DNA of 64,000 nt from Nocardioides sp. InS609-2 (GTDB lineage: Bacteria; Actinomycetota; Actinomycetes; Propionibacteriales; Nocardioidaceae). Under the pieces are notes generated by a model, which was given only the letters and a program-made list of their open reading frames with translations, did no database searches and had not been told where the DNA came from. Shown in pieces: positions 10,049 through 19,115 of the stretch. Within the stretch, counting starts at the first letter, position 1; each line of letters starts with the position of its first letter. Position numbers and translations under genes: made by a program. The DNA lies in the NCBI RefSeq assembly GCF_023208195.1, contig NZ_CP060034.1, positions 3,348,001-3,412,000 on the forward strand, given 5' to 3'.

Positions 10049-10133
10049 CGACCCGCAGGTCCCCGGAGCTTCATCCGCCGGGGGGTTCCGCCCGCCCAGT
10101 CAGCTGGGCCAGGCAGGGACAGCCTGCGGGTCG
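10049..10133 (+). terminator. Three-way-junction RNA / terminator-like structure
   Basis: Perfect 11-bp outer stem CGACCCGCAGG (10049-10059) with CCTGCGGGTCG (10123-10133). It encloses hairpin CCCCGG/CCGGGG (10061-10066, 10078-10083) and hairpin GCCCAG/CTGGGC (10094-10099, 10104-10109). The plus strand continues with CTTCTATTT, a weak U-rich tail, so termination of transcripts coming from the mini-ORF is plausible. It also lies 3 bp past the end of orf87 on the other strand and could terminate that operon. The stretch 9980-10048 holds small GC-rich hairpins only. Confidence 0.6.
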
Positions 10134-10136
10134 CTT

Positions 10137-10400
10137 CTATTTGGCGGTCTGGTCGCTGGGCTTCGACACATCCAGTACGGCGGTCTCGGCGTCGCCGGAC
10201 CCGTTCGCCCTCGCGGTGGGCGACGGCTTGAAGGCGAGCTCGGTCAGCACACTGAGCAGCGCCCAGCAGACCGCGACGGCCACGAGGTAGCGGATGAGGG
10301 CCTGGTCGAGGGCCAGCGTCTGGTCGATCGCCGCGGCCCAGATCGCCTGCGAGCTGACCAGCGCGGCAGAGCCGAGCACCATCGGCGAGAGGGGGCTCAT
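10137..10400 (-). CDS. Small membrane protein at the end of the flagellar export operon
   Basis: 87 residues with one or two hydrophobic segments (MVLGSAALVSSQAIWAAA and LIRYLVAVAVCWALLSVL) and a hydrophilic tail. No family recognised. The start overlaps the flhA stop by 4 nt (ATGA), so it is translated with flhA and is the last gene of the flbD-motAB-fli-flh operon. By position it may assist the export gate or the motor, but the sequence itself does not show this. Confidence 0.65.
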   Translation of the reverse strand: MSPLSPMVLGSAALVSSQAIWAAAIDQTLALDQALIRYLVAVAVCWALLSVLTELAFKPSPTARANGSGDAETAVLDVSKPSDQTAK

Positions 10401-12448
10401 GCCATCACCGCCACGTGCACGTCAGCGGGAATGACGCCGAGGGAGCGGACGTTGCCGGCACCGAGGAGCTCGGGGTAGGACAGCACCGGCAGCCGGTCGA
10501 AGGTCGGACGGATCATCCGGCGCAGGGCCGGCCTGATCTGCGGCGCACACGTGAGCACGGGGCGGAGGTTCTGGTTCTCCGCGTCGGTGGCGAGTCGGGT
10601 GATGTCCATGAGCACCTGCTGTCCGAGAGTGGGATCCAGGGCGATGACGGGGCCGTGCTCGGTGCCGCGCAGGGCCTCGAGCATGCGTTGCTCGAGCGCC
10701 GGCTCGAGGCTGATGACGTGCACGGTGTTGTCCACGACGTACGGCGCGACGATCGCCGGGCCGAGGGTGTTGCGGGCGGACTCGATGAGTGCGTCGAGAT
10801 CGTGAGTCACGGGCGCCTTGAGCGAGAGCGCCTCGAAGATCTGCACCAGGTCGCGGATCGAGACCTTCTCGTCGAGCAGTGACTGGAGCACCCGCTGCAC
10901 CTCGCCGAGGCTGAGCTGCGCCGGCGTGAGCTCCTCGACGACGACGGGGTGGCTGCGCTTGACCATGTCCGTGAGGATCTTGACGTCCTCGCGGCCGAGG
11001 AGACGCGCGGCCTGGCTGGTAACGACCTCGGCCAGGTGGGTGGTAATGACCGACGCGCGGTCGACGACGGTGGCGCCGCCGAGCTCGGCCTGGTGCCGCA
11101 TCGACGCGGGGATCCACTTGGCCTCGAGGCCGAAGACCGGCTCGACGGTCGGGGTGCCCGGCAGTGCGCCGAGCATGTCGCCGATCGCCAGCACGGTGCC
11201 GGCCGGAGCCTCGCCTCGGGCGACCTCGACCCCGAAGAGCTTGATCGCGTAGTGGTGCATGGGCAGCTCGATGTTGTCGCGGGTGCGCACCGGGGGTAGG
11301 ACGATGCCGATGTCGCCGGCGACCTTGCGGCGCAGCGCCTTGACGCGGTCGAGCAGGTCGCCGCCGGCGGCCGGGTCGACGAGGTCGATCATGTCGGCGG
11401 CGAGCTCGAGACCAAGCGGGTCCACGAGGATCTCGGAGGCGAGCATCTCGGGGGAGTCGGACGGGGGAGCGAGCTCGGCGGCCGCGGCGGCGGCCTCGGC
11501 CTCGGGGTCCGGCACCTCCGGCACACGTGTCGAGGCGAGCAGCATGATGCCGCCGGCGATGAGGAACGGGATCTTGGGCAGACCGGGGATCAGGCACAGC
11601 GCGAACGCCGCGAAGCCGGACACCCGCAGGGGCATCTTGTTGGCGCCCATCTGGCGCATGATGTCGGAGCCCATGTCGTTGTCGCCGGACTGGCGCGTGA
11701 CGATGAGACCGGTGGCGACGGAGAGAAGCAGGGCCGGGATCTGCGAGACGAGGCCGTCGCCGATCGTCAGCAGGCTGTAGGTGTGGACCGCGTCGCTGAA
11801 CGACATGCCCTTCTGCATCATGCCGACCGCGAAGCCACCGATGAGGTTGACCATCGTGATGACGATGGCGGCTATTGCGTCGCCCTTGACGAACTTCGAG
11901 GCACCGTCCATCGAGCCGTAGAAGTCGGCTTCCTGGTGCACCTCGGTACGACGCTTGCGGGCCTCGTTCTCGTCGATCAGGCCGGAGTTGAGATCGGCGT
12001 CGATGGCCATCTGCTTGCCGGGCATGGCGTCGAGGGTGAAGCGGGCGCCGACCTCGGCCACGCGACCGGCACCGTTGGTGATGACCACGAACTGGATGAT
12101 GAGCAGGATCGCGAAGACGATCAGGCCGACGATCAGCGACCCACCGACGACGAAGTGGCCGAAGGTGTCGATCACCTTGCCGGCGAAGCCATCCAGCAGG
12201 ACCAGCCGCGTGGCGCTGACGTTGAGTGCGAGCCGGAAGAGGGTGAGCACGAGGATCACGGCCGGGAACGCCGCGAAGTCGAGCGGGCGGTGGACGAACA
12301 TCGCGGTGAGCAGCACCAGCAGGGCTGCGGTGATGTTGAGCGCGATGAGGAGGTCGAGCACCAGGGCCGGAAGGGGCACGACCAGCATCACGACGATGAA
12401 GACGATGCCGACCGGGACTGCCAGCTGGGTCAAGCCTTTGCGGGGCAC
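10397..12448 (-). CDS. flhA: Flagellar export gate protein FlhA
   Basis: 683 residues. FlhA forms the nonameric ring of the flagellar type III export gate: an N-terminal membrane half with eight helices and a cytoplasmic C-terminal half that docks chaperone-substrate complexes. The FHIPEP signature GRVAEVGARFTLDAMPGKQ, continuing to LNSGLIDENEARKRR, and the DFYGSMDGASKFVKGDAIA segment are intact. The GTG at 12448 (MPRKGLTQLAVP) is preferred because AAAGG lies 7 nt upstream; the ATG at 12487 would add 13 residues with a poor Shine-Dalgarno. Follows flhB in the same operon. Confidence 0.95.
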   Translation of the reverse strand: MPRKGLTQLAVPVGIVFIVVMLVVPLPALVLDLLIALNITAALLVLLTAMFVHRPLDFAAFPAVILVLTLFRLALNVSATRLVLLDGFAGKVIDTFGHFVVGGSLIVGLIVFAILLIIQFVVITNGAGRVAEVGARFTLDAMPGKQMAIDADLNSGLIDENEARKRRTEVHQEADFYGSMDGASKFVKGDAIAAIVITMVNLIGGFAVGMMQKGMSFSDAVHTYSLLTIGDGLVSQIPALLLSVATGLIVTRQSGDNDMGSDIMRQMGANKMPLRVSGFAAFALCLIPGLPKIPFLIAGGIMLLASTRVPEVPDPEAEAAAAAAELAPPSDSPEMLASEILVDPLGLELAADMIDLVDPAAGGDLLDRVKALRRKVAGDIGIVLPPVRTRDNIELPMHHYAIKLFGVEVARGEAPAGTVLAIGDMLGALPGTPTVEPVFGLEAKWIPASMRHQAELGGATVVDRASVITTHLAEVVTSQAARLLGREDVKILTDMVKRSHPVVVEELTPAQLSLGEVQRVLQSLLDEKVSIRDLVQIFEALSLKAPVTHDLDALIESARNTLGPAIVAPYVVDNTVHVISLEPALEQRMLEALRGTEHGPVIALDPTLGQQVLMDITRLATDAENQNLRPVLTCAPQIRPALRRMIRPTFDRLPVLSYPELLGAGNVRSLGVIPADVHVAVMA

Positions 12449-12523
12449 GTGGCTGCCTTTCAGGACGCCGAAGTGGCGGCCATCCATGGCACGTTCCGGA
12501 CACCGTCCATGTGTCCACGTGTT

Positions 12524-13672
12524 CTATCGGTCGGTCGGTGTCCCATCTGAGGGAATCCGTCGACGGGGTCTGACCCGGGGTACGTCGGGCAGCTTGCCCG
12601 CCATCCGCGGGGAGCTGTGCTCGCCGCCGGTCTGGCCGTGGTTGCGCCTGCTGATGACGAACGCGAGCACCTGGGCGACCGCGTTGAACAGCTCCGGCGG
12701 GACTTCCTGGCCGACCCTGGTGGAGGTGTAGAGCGCCCGGGTCAGCGGGATGTCGCGCACGAGGGGCACCGCGCTCTCGGATGCTTTCGCCCGGATCTTC
12801 GCGGCCACTTCCCCGGCGCCGCGGGCGACCACCCTGGGGGCGCCGCGCTCCGCGTCGTACTTGAGGGCGATGGCGACGTGGGTGGGGTTGACGAGTACGA
12901 CGTCCGCCATGGGCACGTCGGACATCATCCGGTTGCGCGCGGCGGCGAGCTGGCGGGAGCGGATGGCGCTCTTGATGAGTGGGTCGCCCTCGGTGTTCTT
13001 GTGCTCCTGCTTGACCTCTTGCTTGGTCATCCGGGTCTGCTTGCCGATCCGGCGCCGCGACATGGCGTAGTCGGCGGCGGCCATCACGATGCCGGCGACG
13101 GCGATGTTGCGGATCAGCCCGAGCGCGGTGCCGAAGAACTGGTCGATCACCACGGACATCGGCACCATGCCGCCGATCAGCGGGATGAGGTTCTTGATCG
13201 CCGAGTACACCAGCACTCCGACCAGGGCGCTCTTGATGAGCATCTTGGCGCCCTCCCACAGGGACTGCGGGCCGAAGATGCGCTTGGCGCCCTGCAACGG
13301 GTTGATCTTGGAGAACTTCGGCTTCGCCTGCTTGGTGGCCAGGAAGAAGCCGCCCTGGGCGAGCGCGGACGCCACGCCGATGATCATCACGCCGAGGCCG
13401 AGCAGCACCAGCGTGAACAGCACGTGCCACAGGCCCTGGCCGAGGATCCGGAGGGCCATGGAGATGTCGGCGTCGGCGGTCGCGGTGAGGGCGCTGGTCA
13501 TCAGCTCGCTCAGCGCGGTCATCTCGCGGCCCATCAGCGCAGGCAGGGCCATCCCGACGGCCAGCATGGAAGCCCAGCCGCCGAGCTCCTGGGTGCGCGG
13601 GACCTGACCTTCCTTGCGCGACTCCTTGCGCTTGCGCTCGGTGGGCTTCTCTGTCTTCTCGTCACCTGCCAT
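12524..13672 (-). CDS. flhB: Flagellar export switch protein FlhB
   Basis: 382 residues. FlhB is the export-gate subunit that switches substrate from rod/hook to filament proteins after self-cleavage. It has a charged N-terminus (KTEKPTERKRKESRKEGQVPRT), four membrane helices and the cytoplasmic autocleavage motif NPTH in VVLVNPTHVAIALKYD. A basic, probably unstructured tail of about 35 residues follows the cytoplasmic domain. The start overlaps the fliR stop as TGATG. Confidence 0.96.
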   Translation of the reverse strand: MAGDEKTEKPTERKRKESRKEGQVPRTQELGGWASMLAVGMALPALMGREMTALSELMTSALTATADADISMALRILGQGLWHVLFTLVLLGLGVMIIGVASALAQGGFFLATKQAKPKFSKINPLQGAKRIFGPQSLWEGAKMLIKSALVGVLVYSAIKNLIPLIGGMVPMSVVIDQFFGTALGLIRNIAVAGIVMAAADYAMSRRRIGKQTRMTKQEVKQEHKNTEGDPLIKSAIRSRQLAAARNRMMSDVPMADVVLVNPTHVAIALKYDAERGAPRVVARGAGEVAAKIRAKASESAVPLVRDIPLTRALYTSTRVGQEVPPELFNAVAQVLAFVISRRNHGQTGGEHSSPRMAGKLPDVPRVRPRRRIPSDGTPTDR

Positions 13673-14439
13673 CAGGTGGCCCCCGAGATCGTGGCCATCG
13701 CCTCGTTGGAGAGGTCGACCAGCTCGGCGACGGCCCCCGGCAGCACCGGGAACGACAGGCCGATGAGCAGCAGGGTCAGGCCGATCTTGGCCGGGAACAT
13801 CACGTTGATGGCGTTGAGCTGGGGCGCGACCTTGGTGAGCAGCGCCAGTCCGACGTCGGCCAGGAACAGCACCGCGATCATCGGCAGCGCGATCTGCACC
13901 GCGGTCGCGAAGAACAGCCGCATCGCGGTGAGGAGCATGCCCAGCCCGCCGGACACCTCGGGGGTTCCGTCGAGCGGCAGGAACTCGAAGGTGCTCAGCA
14001 GTCCGCCGATCACGATGAGGTGCCCGCTGGTGGCGAAGAGCAGCATGGTGGCGAGCATCTGATGGAACTTGCCGAAGACCGTGTTCATGTTCATCGACAA
14101 CGGGTCGTACGCCGCAGCGAGTGCGAAGCCACCGAACACGTCGATCATCGCCCCGGCCGTGGTGATCGCCGCGAACATCAGGTAGGTGATGAAGCCCATC
14201 GAGACCCCGACCGCCACCTGGGTGATCACGGCGACGAGGAACCCGAAGGTGTCGACCGGGATCGTCGATTCCGCCAGCCGGGGGGCGACCGCCATGGCCA
14301 GGCCGAGCGAGAGCACGACCTTCGCCATCGCCGGCACCGCCCGCGACGAGAACGGGGGTACGACGGCCAACCAGGCGATGATGCGCACCGAGGCGAGCAG
14401 CAGGGCCAGTACGGGCTGGCCGTCGAGGGTGAGGGTCAT
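13672..14439 (-). CDS. fliR: Flagellar export protein FliR
   Basis: 255-residue integral membrane protein with about six helices, the usual FliR size, forming the FliPQR export pore. Recognised from its length, hydrophobic pattern, segments such as RIIAWLAVVPPFSSRAVP and GFITYLMFAAITTAGAMIDVFGGFA, and its place between fliQ and flhB. It overlaps flhB by one base (TGATG). Confidence 0.93.
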   Translation of the reverse strand: MTLTLDGQPVLALLLASVRIIAWLAVVPPFSSRAVPAMAKVVLSLGLAMAVAPRLAESTIPVDTFGFLVAVITQVAVGVSMGFITYLMFAAITTAGAMIDVFGGFALAAAYDPLSMNMNTVFGKFHQMLATMLLFATSGHLIVIGGLLSTFEFLPLDGTPEVSGGLGMLLTAMRLFFATAVQIALPMIAVLFLADVGLALLTKVAPQLNAINVMFPAKIGLTLLLIGLSFPVLPGAVAELVDLSNEAMATISGAT

Positions 14440-14452
14440 TACGCGCCGGCGC

Positions 14453-14722
14453 TCAGGCCAGCATCGAGGGCAGCGCCTCGAAGAGGTCCAGCGTGAAGGT
14501 GATGAGCGTGTGCAGCATCCAGTTGCCGCAGATGAGCAGCGCGATGCCCACGCCGATCAGCTTCGGGACGAAGGAGAGCGTGAACTCCTGGATCTGCGTC
14601 ATCGACTGGAACAGCGAGATCGTGAATCCGATGACCAGCGAGGTGAGGAGGATCGGTGCGGAGAGCTTCAGCGCGACCAGCATGGTCTTGAGCGCCAACT
14701 CGATGATGACGGTGTCGGTCAT
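14453..14722 (-). CDS. fliQ: Flagellar export protein FliQ
   Basis: 89 residues with two membrane helices, typical of FliQ, a small subunit of the FliPQR pore. The segment SAPILLTSLVIGFTISLFQSMTQIQEFTLSFVPK matches the conserved FliQ core (APILLxxLxxGLxxSxxQAxTQIQExTLxFxPK). It lies between fliP and fliR with short gaps, in the conserved fliPQR order. Confidence 0.94.
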   Translation of the reverse strand: MTDTVIIELALKTMLVALKLSAPILLTSLVIGFTISLFQSMTQIQEFTLSFVPKLIGVGIALLICGNWMLHTLITFTLDLFEALPSMLA

Positions 14723-14730
14723 GAGCCCGC

Positions 14731-15606
14731 CTACCCGTAGCTAGTGACGAGGGACTTGATGACCAGCGCCCAGCCGTCCACGAGGACGAAGAGCAGCAGC
14801 TTGAAGGGCAGCGACACCATCACCGGCGGCATCATCATCATGCCGAGCGCCATCAGCGCCCCCGAGACGACGATGTCGATCACCAGGAACGGGATGAAGA
14901 TGATGAACCCGATGATGAACGCCTGCTTGAGCTCCGAGAGCACGAACGCCGGCACCAGGGTGCTCATCCCGACCTCGGAGCGGTCGTCGGGCAGGTCGCG
15001 GCCGGCCACGTTGGTGAGCAGCATCAGCTCGTCGTCGCCCGACTGGTCGAGCATGAACTCGCGCAGCGGCTCGACGCCGTCGTCGTAGGCCTGGATGGTG
15101 CTCTTGTCGCCGTCGAGGTAGGGCTGGAGCCCGACGTCGTTCATCTGCGAGAGCACCGGCCCCATGATGAACAGGCTCAGGAAGAGGGCGAGCCCGGCCA
15201 GCACCTGGTTGTTGGGGATCTGCTGGAGGCCGAGCGCGTTGCGAGTCAGGCCGAGCACCACGAGGATCTTGGTGAAGCTGGTGCAGGTCAGGAGCAGCGC
15301 CGGCAGCAGCGACAGCAGGGTCATCGCGACGATGACCGTCACCGACGTGCTGGGCTTGTCGGTCAGGCCGTCGAGGTCGATACGCACCGACGTGTCGTTC
15401 TTCGGGCCGCTCGGGCCGTTGGGGCCCTGGGGTGAGGCCGCGACGGTGTCGAAGGCGGCGGTGTCGATCGCGTGGGTGCTGACGGTAGCGGTCTTGGGCG
15501 TGGCCGCCGACGCGGACTCTCCGAAGACGGAGGTCAAGGCGATGGGGATGATCGAGAGGCCCACCACCACCAGGAGCAGGAACCCGAGTCGTTGCACATG
15601 GGTCAT
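14731..15606 (-). CDS. fliP: Flagellar export protein FliP
   Basis: 291 residues. FliP is the main subunit of the export pore. A cleavable signal peptide (about 1-33) and a variable, proline-rich periplasmic stretch precede the conserved membrane region. Signatures: LLTCTSFTKILVVLGLTRNALGLQQIPNNQVL, then FVLSELKQAFIIGFIIFIPFLVIDIVVS and MGMMMMPPVMVSLPFKLLLFVLVDGW. The ATG at 15606 overlaps the fliO stop (ATGA); the long open frame upstream of it is not coding. Confidence 0.95.
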   Translation of the reverse strand: MTHVQRLGFLLLVVVGLSIIPIALTSVFGESASAATPKTATVSTHAIDTAAFDTVAASPQGPNGPSGPKNDTSVRIDLDGLTDKPSTSVTVIVAMTLLSLLPALLLTCTSFTKILVVLGLTRNALGLQQIPNNQVLAGLALFLSLFIMGPVLSQMNDVGLQPYLDGDKSTIQAYDDGVEPLREFMLDQSGDDELMLLTNVAGRDLPDDRSEVGMSTLVPAFVLSELKQAFIIGFIIFIPFLVIDIVVSGALMALGMMMMPPVMVSLPFKLLLFVLVDGWALVIKSLVTSYG

Positions 15607-16007
15607 GACACTCGCTTGGTGGCCGCGTCGAAGGCCTGACGCCAAGTCTGCGGCGAGAGGATCGACCCGTTCACGGCAGCCTTCGGCTGGTCGAGCGAAG
15701 TCGAGACCACGTCCACCTCGCCCGACTTCGGCCGGAAGATGCTGGTGGGCTCGGGGACGTCGATCTCGTCGGGGTCCAGCTCGGTGAGCAGGCTGACCTG
15801 CTGGTCGGTGGTGCCGAGCACGAGCACCCGGCCGCCGACGGAGATGAGAGCGACCGAGCCGTTGCGGCTCAGCGACTGGCGGTGCAGCACCTTGATCGGC
15901 GCGTTGGTGCCGCTGTTGAACCTCTTGGCGCCGAAGCGGGCAAGCAGAAGGAGGAGTCCGACCACGACCGCCAAGGAGAAGACGAGTCGGACAACGAGCT
16001 CGAGCAC
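15603..16007 (-). CDS. fliO: Flagellar biosynthesis protein FliO
   Basis: 134 residues with one N-terminal membrane helix (VVRLVFSLAVVVGLLLLLARF) and a cytoplasmic domain with the FliO-type pattern IKVLHRQSLSRNGSVALISVGGRVLVLGTTDQQVSLLTEL. FliO helps assemble the FliP ring. Located between fliN and fliP in conserved order, with ATGA overlap to fliP. FliO is poorly conserved in general, so position supports the call. Confidence 0.88.
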   Translation of the reverse strand: MLELVVRLVFSLAVVVGLLLLLARFGAKRFNSGTNAPIKVLHRQSLSRNGSVALISVGGRVLVLGTTDQQVSLLTELDPDEIDVPEPTSIFRPKSGEVDVVSTSLDQPKAAVNGSILSPQTWRQAFDAATKRVS

Positions 16008-16010
16008 GCC

Positions 16011-16751
16011 TCAGACCGCAGCCTTCTCGTCGACGATCTCGGTGACGCGCAGACCGAAGTCCTCGTCGATGACGACGACCTCGCCGCGGGCGATGAGGCG
16101 GCCGTTGACCAGCAGGTCGGCGGGGCTGCCGGCGGCCCGGTCGAGCTCGAGTACGGCGCCGGGCGCGAGCGCCAGCAGGTCGCGCACCGTCATCCGGGTG
16201 CGGCCCAGCTCGACCGTCACCTCCATGTCGACTCCGTGCAGCAGCTCGATGCCGCGGCGGGGCACGATGGCGACGGGCGCGGCGGTCACGGCCGGTGCCG
16301 GCTCGGCGGCACCCTTGAGCAGGCTGGTCGGCACGAGCAGGGCGGCGATGACCTCGCCGGCTCCGGCCAGCGTGATGACGGTGAAGGACTCGCCCAGGTC
16401 GGCCACGATCTCGGCGGGCGACAGCTGACGACCCACCTCGGCGCGGTGACCGAGCGAGGTGGCGGCAGCGTCGAGCGCGGGCTGGACGGCGGCGGCCAGG
16501 TCGAGACCCGCGACCGGGCTCGACGAGAGGGCGTCGACGAGGTCGGCGCCCACGAGGATGGCGATCCGTCCGCCACCGGAGACGCCGCACACGGCACCCC
16601 CAGCGAAGGACGACACGACCGAGCTGTCACCCACGAGCGGCTCGCCGGCGACGAGCGGGTGCACCGACGGCAGTACGCCGGCGGCAGCGGTCGCTGCGTC
16701 GACGGCCGCGGCGGTCGCCGTACCGGGGGCTTCGGTGATGGACGCGGACAT
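16011..16751 (-). CDS. fliN: Flagellar switch protein FliN (long form)
   Basis: 246 residues. The C-terminal SpoA (C-ring) domain at about 165-242 is clear: [71 protein letters not shown]. The N-terminal about 160 residues are alanine-rich and weakly resemble the CheC-like half of FliY; I see no clear CheC phosphatase motif. FliN builds the lower C-ring and takes part in switching. The start overlaps the fliM stop as TGATG. Confidence 0.92.
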   Translation of the reverse strand: MSASITEAPGTATAAAVDAATAAAGVLPSVHPLVAGEPLVGDSSVVSSFAGGAVCGVSGGGRIAILVGADLVDALSSSPVAGLDLAAAVQPALDAAATSLGHRAEVGRQLSPAEIVADLGESFTVITLAGAGEVIAALLVPTSLLKGAAEPAPAVTAAPVAIVPRRGIELLHGVDMEVTVELGRTRMTVRDLLALAPGAVLELDRAAGSPADLLVNGRLIARGEVVVIDEDFGLRVTEIVDEKAAV

Positions 16752-17722
16752 CAGTTCTCCTTGGGGGTGGCGACGATGAGCGCCGCGAGACGGTTGCGGG
16801 TAGCGCCGGCGGTGGCGTGCGCGAAGGGCGTGTCGTCGACGGCCACGTCGAGCGGCGCCGACGCGGGGTGCGTCAGGCGCAGGACGTCGCCGACGGCGAC
16901 GTTGCTGAGGGCGTCGGGGTCGAGGCGGGTGCCGCGGAAGCGCACCGCCACGTCGACCGGGACGTCGTTGAAGGCCTCGGCCAGCAGGTCTGCGGCCCGC
17001 ACGCGCTGGGCTCGCTCACGGTCGGAGACCGGCGACGGCGCAGCGGCGGCGATGAGGTGGGGGAGCAGTCCGTTGAAGGGCAGGCACACGGTGGTCTGGT
17101 GGGACTCCTCGTTGATCCGTACGTCGAGGGTGGCCACCACCATGACGTCGGCGACGCCGGCGACCTGGGCGAACTGGGGGCTGTACTCGATGCCGCTGAT
17201 CGACGGCTCCAGCGGCACGATGCTGGCGAGCGAGTAGCGCATCTCGCGCAGCAGCCGCTCGATGAGGCCGCGGATCACGCCCGACTCGATGTCGGTGAGC
17301 GGACGTTGCGGCTGTACGGCGCCACCCGGGCCGCCGAGCATGTGGTCGATCGAGACCATCGTCGCGGGCAGCGGGATCTCGAGAACACCGAGCCCGGGCA
17401 TCGGGTCGGCGGAGAAGAGGGTGAGGTACGTCGACGACGGCAGCGAGTCGACGTACTCGGCGTAGCTGTGCTGGTCGATGGACTTCAGCGTCACCTGGCA
17501 CACGGTGCGGAGGGCGGACGTGAAGACCGTGGTGGCCTGGCGGGCGAAGCCGTCGAAGCCCAGCTGCAGGATGCGCGAGTGCTCACGCGAGAGCTGGATC
17601 GGTCGACTGAAGTCGTAGGCGACCGCGGCCGACGTGCGGGCGCGCCGACGTGCACGAGAGCCCAGCGGGGTGCTCGTTGAGCTGGGCGCAGAGGGATTCA
17701 CGAAGGCCGTATCGGCCGCCAT
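16751..17722 (-). CDS. fliM: Flagellar switch protein FliM
   Basis: 323 residues, typical for FliM, the C-ring protein that receives CheY-P. The core starts at [36 protein letters not shown] is the conserved GGxG loop, and a SpoA domain is at the C-terminus. The N-terminal 30 residues are Ser/Thr/Arg-rich, and I do not recognise the short CheY-binding peptide of enterics. Overlaps fliN by one base. Confidence 0.94.
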   Translation of the reverse strand: MAADTAFVNPSAPSSTSTPLGSRARRRARTSAAVAYDFSRPIQLSREHSRILQLGFDGFARQATTVFTSALRTVCQVTLKSIDQHSYAEYVDSLPSSTYLTLFSADPMPGLGVLEIPLPATMVSIDHMLGGPGGAVQPQRPLTDIESGVIRGLIERLLREMRYSLASIVPLEPSISGIEYSPQFAQVAGVADVMVVATLDVRINEESHQTTVCLPFNGLLPHLIAAAAPSPVSDRERAQRVRAADLLAEAFNDVPVDVAVRFRGTRLDPDALSNVAVGDVLRLTHPASAPLDVAVDDTPFAHATAGATRNRLAALIVATPKEN

Positions 17723-17747
17723 GGACTAGACCTGAGAAGAATTTTCC

Positions 17748-18212
17748 CTACTGGGTCACGAACTCGGTGAAGTAGACGTCCAGCACCTCGTGCTCGTAGG
17801 CCTCCTCGAGTCGCTTCAGCAGCTCGGCCTTGAGATCCTGGCGCTGCTTGCCGGTGTTGACCTCCGACATCTCGCGCCCGCTGAACAGGTCGATCGCGGA
17901 GTCCAGCGCCTTGCTGCCGTCGATCTCCTCCGTCACGTCGGCGCTCAGCTCCAGGGCCATCCCGAGCCGGAGGTAGTGGCCACCCTCGAGGTTGAGCTGG
18001 ATCGACTCCAGCGCCACCGTCTCGCCCGGCACGGGCTGGGGGGGAGGTCCGGTGGGCTTGAGGAAGAAGAACCAGCCGGCCCCGACGACGACGACGAGCA
18101 GCACCAGCAGGATCAGCAGCTTCTTCTTGCCGCCCTTCTTCGGCTTCTTGCCGTCGCCCCCGGGGGCATCGGCCCCGGACGTCTCATTCGGAGGGAGGGT
18201 GGTGACGCTCAT
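17748..18212 (-). CDS. fliL: Flagellar basal body protein FliL
   Basis: 154 residues: a lysine-rich cytoplasmic start (KKPKKGGKKK), one membrane helix (LLILLVLLVVVVGAGWFFF), a proline-rich linker and the periplasmic FliL domain (VALESIQLNLEGGHYLRLGMALELS...EVLDVYFTEFVTQ). FliL rings surround the stator units. The ATG at 18212 overlaps the motB stop (ATGA); the upstream in-frame extension lies inside motB. Confidence 0.93.
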   Translation of the reverse strand: MSVTTLPPNETSGADAPGGDGKKPKKGGKKKLLILLVLLVVVVGAGWFFFLKPTGPPPQPVPGETVALESIQLNLEGGHYLRLGMALELSADVTEEIDGSKALDSAIDLFSGREMSEVNTGKQRQDLKAELLKRLEEAYEHEVLDVYFTEFVTQ

Positions 18213-19114
18213 GACGATGCTCCTTGGGCGGCTGGTGCGGTGTCGCTGTCCACGACCTCGCTGATGAGCTCGCGGGTCTCGGCGGGAAGGGCGGTGAGGA
18301 TGACGATGTCGACGCGCTTGTTGACGGCCTGGGAGCCGGGCTTCGACGGGTCGATGAGCGGGCGTTCGTGGCCGAAGGCGGAGGCGGTCATCCGCGCTCC
18401 GGGGATCCGCCACTTCTCACCCAGCCGGCGCAGCACCGTGACGGCGCGGGCGGCGGAGAGCTCCCAGTCGGTGGGGTAGAGCGCCGGCTTCACCTTCACC
18501 TGGTTGGTGTGGCCGTCGATCTGCAGCTTGTCCGGGAGGTCCTTGAGCACCGGGGCCAGGGTGTCGATGACGAGCTGTCCGCGTGCGGTCAGGTCGGCGA
18601 CGTTGGGCGCGAAGACGACGTGGCGTGAGACCAGGCTGACGACCAGCCCGCGGTCGTCGATGGTCGCCTTGACGTCGTCCTCGAGGCCGTGGGCACGCAG
18701 CGCCTTGTAGAGACGCTCGAGCACCTCCTTGAGCCGGTTGACCTCGCTCTTCGCCTCGGCGACCTTGCGCTGCTGCTCGAGTCGGGCGTTGTCGGCCACG
18801 GCCAGGCTGACCTCGTCGCGGGTCTCGGGCGCCATCTCGGCGGTCTGGGCCTGCGGCACGATCGAGTCGGCGACGGCCGAGCCCGGCTCCTCGAGGAGCG
18901 ACGTACCGCCGTCGAGCATCGCCGAGGGCTGGCCGAAGCCGGCAGACAAGCCGGACTTGAGCTCGTGGAACTTGCGCTGGTCGACCGAGCTCATCGCGAA
19001 CATCACGATGAACAGCACCATCAGGAGCGTGACCATGTCGGCGTACGTGACCAGCCAGCGCTCGTGGTTCTCGTGCTCCTCCTCGGGAACGCGCTTGCCC
19101 TTGCGCCCGGCCAT
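18209..19114 (-). CDS. motB: Flagellar stator protein MotB
   Basis: 301 residues. One membrane helix (YADMVTLLMVLFIVMFAMSSVD) carries the proton-accepting aspartate, followed by a coiled-coil-like region (about 95-150). The C-terminal OmpA/MotB peptidoglycan-binding domain has IDGHTNQVKVKPALYPTDWELSAARAVTVLRRL. The start at 19114 is set by the MotB N-terminus RKGKRVPEEEHENHERWLVTYADM and a 1-nt gap after motA. Confidence 0.95.
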   Translation of the reverse strand: MAGRKGKRVPEEEHENHERWLVTYADMVTLLMVLFIVMFAMSSVDQRKFHELKSGLSAGFGQPSAMLDGGTSLLEEPGSAVADSIVPQAQTAEMAPETRDEVSLAVADNARLEQQRKVAEAKSEVNRLKEVLERLYKALRAHGLEDDVKATIDDRGLVVSLVSRHVVFAPNVADLTARGQLVIDTLAPVLKDLPDKLQIDGHTNQVKVKPALYPTDWELSAARAVTVLRRLGEKWRIPGARMTASAFGHERPLIDPSKPGSQAVNKRVDIVILTALPAETRELISEVVDSDTAPAAQGASS

Positions 19115-19115
19115 G

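Noticed and set aside
10422..13430. A 1002-codon open frame on the minus strand over flhA and flhB
   Set aside because: It is the shifted frame of two real genes: Arg/Pro/Ala/His-rich, no domains, while flhA and flhB explain the same DNA with conserved motifs.
14731..16590. FliP reading frame extending about 980 nt upstream of the FliP start
   Set aside because: The extension is an Arg-rich shadow of fliO and fliN. FliP starts at 15606 with a signal peptide and an ATGA overlap. The same reasoning applies to the 5' extensions over fliK, motB, fliL, fliS and the MarR gene.
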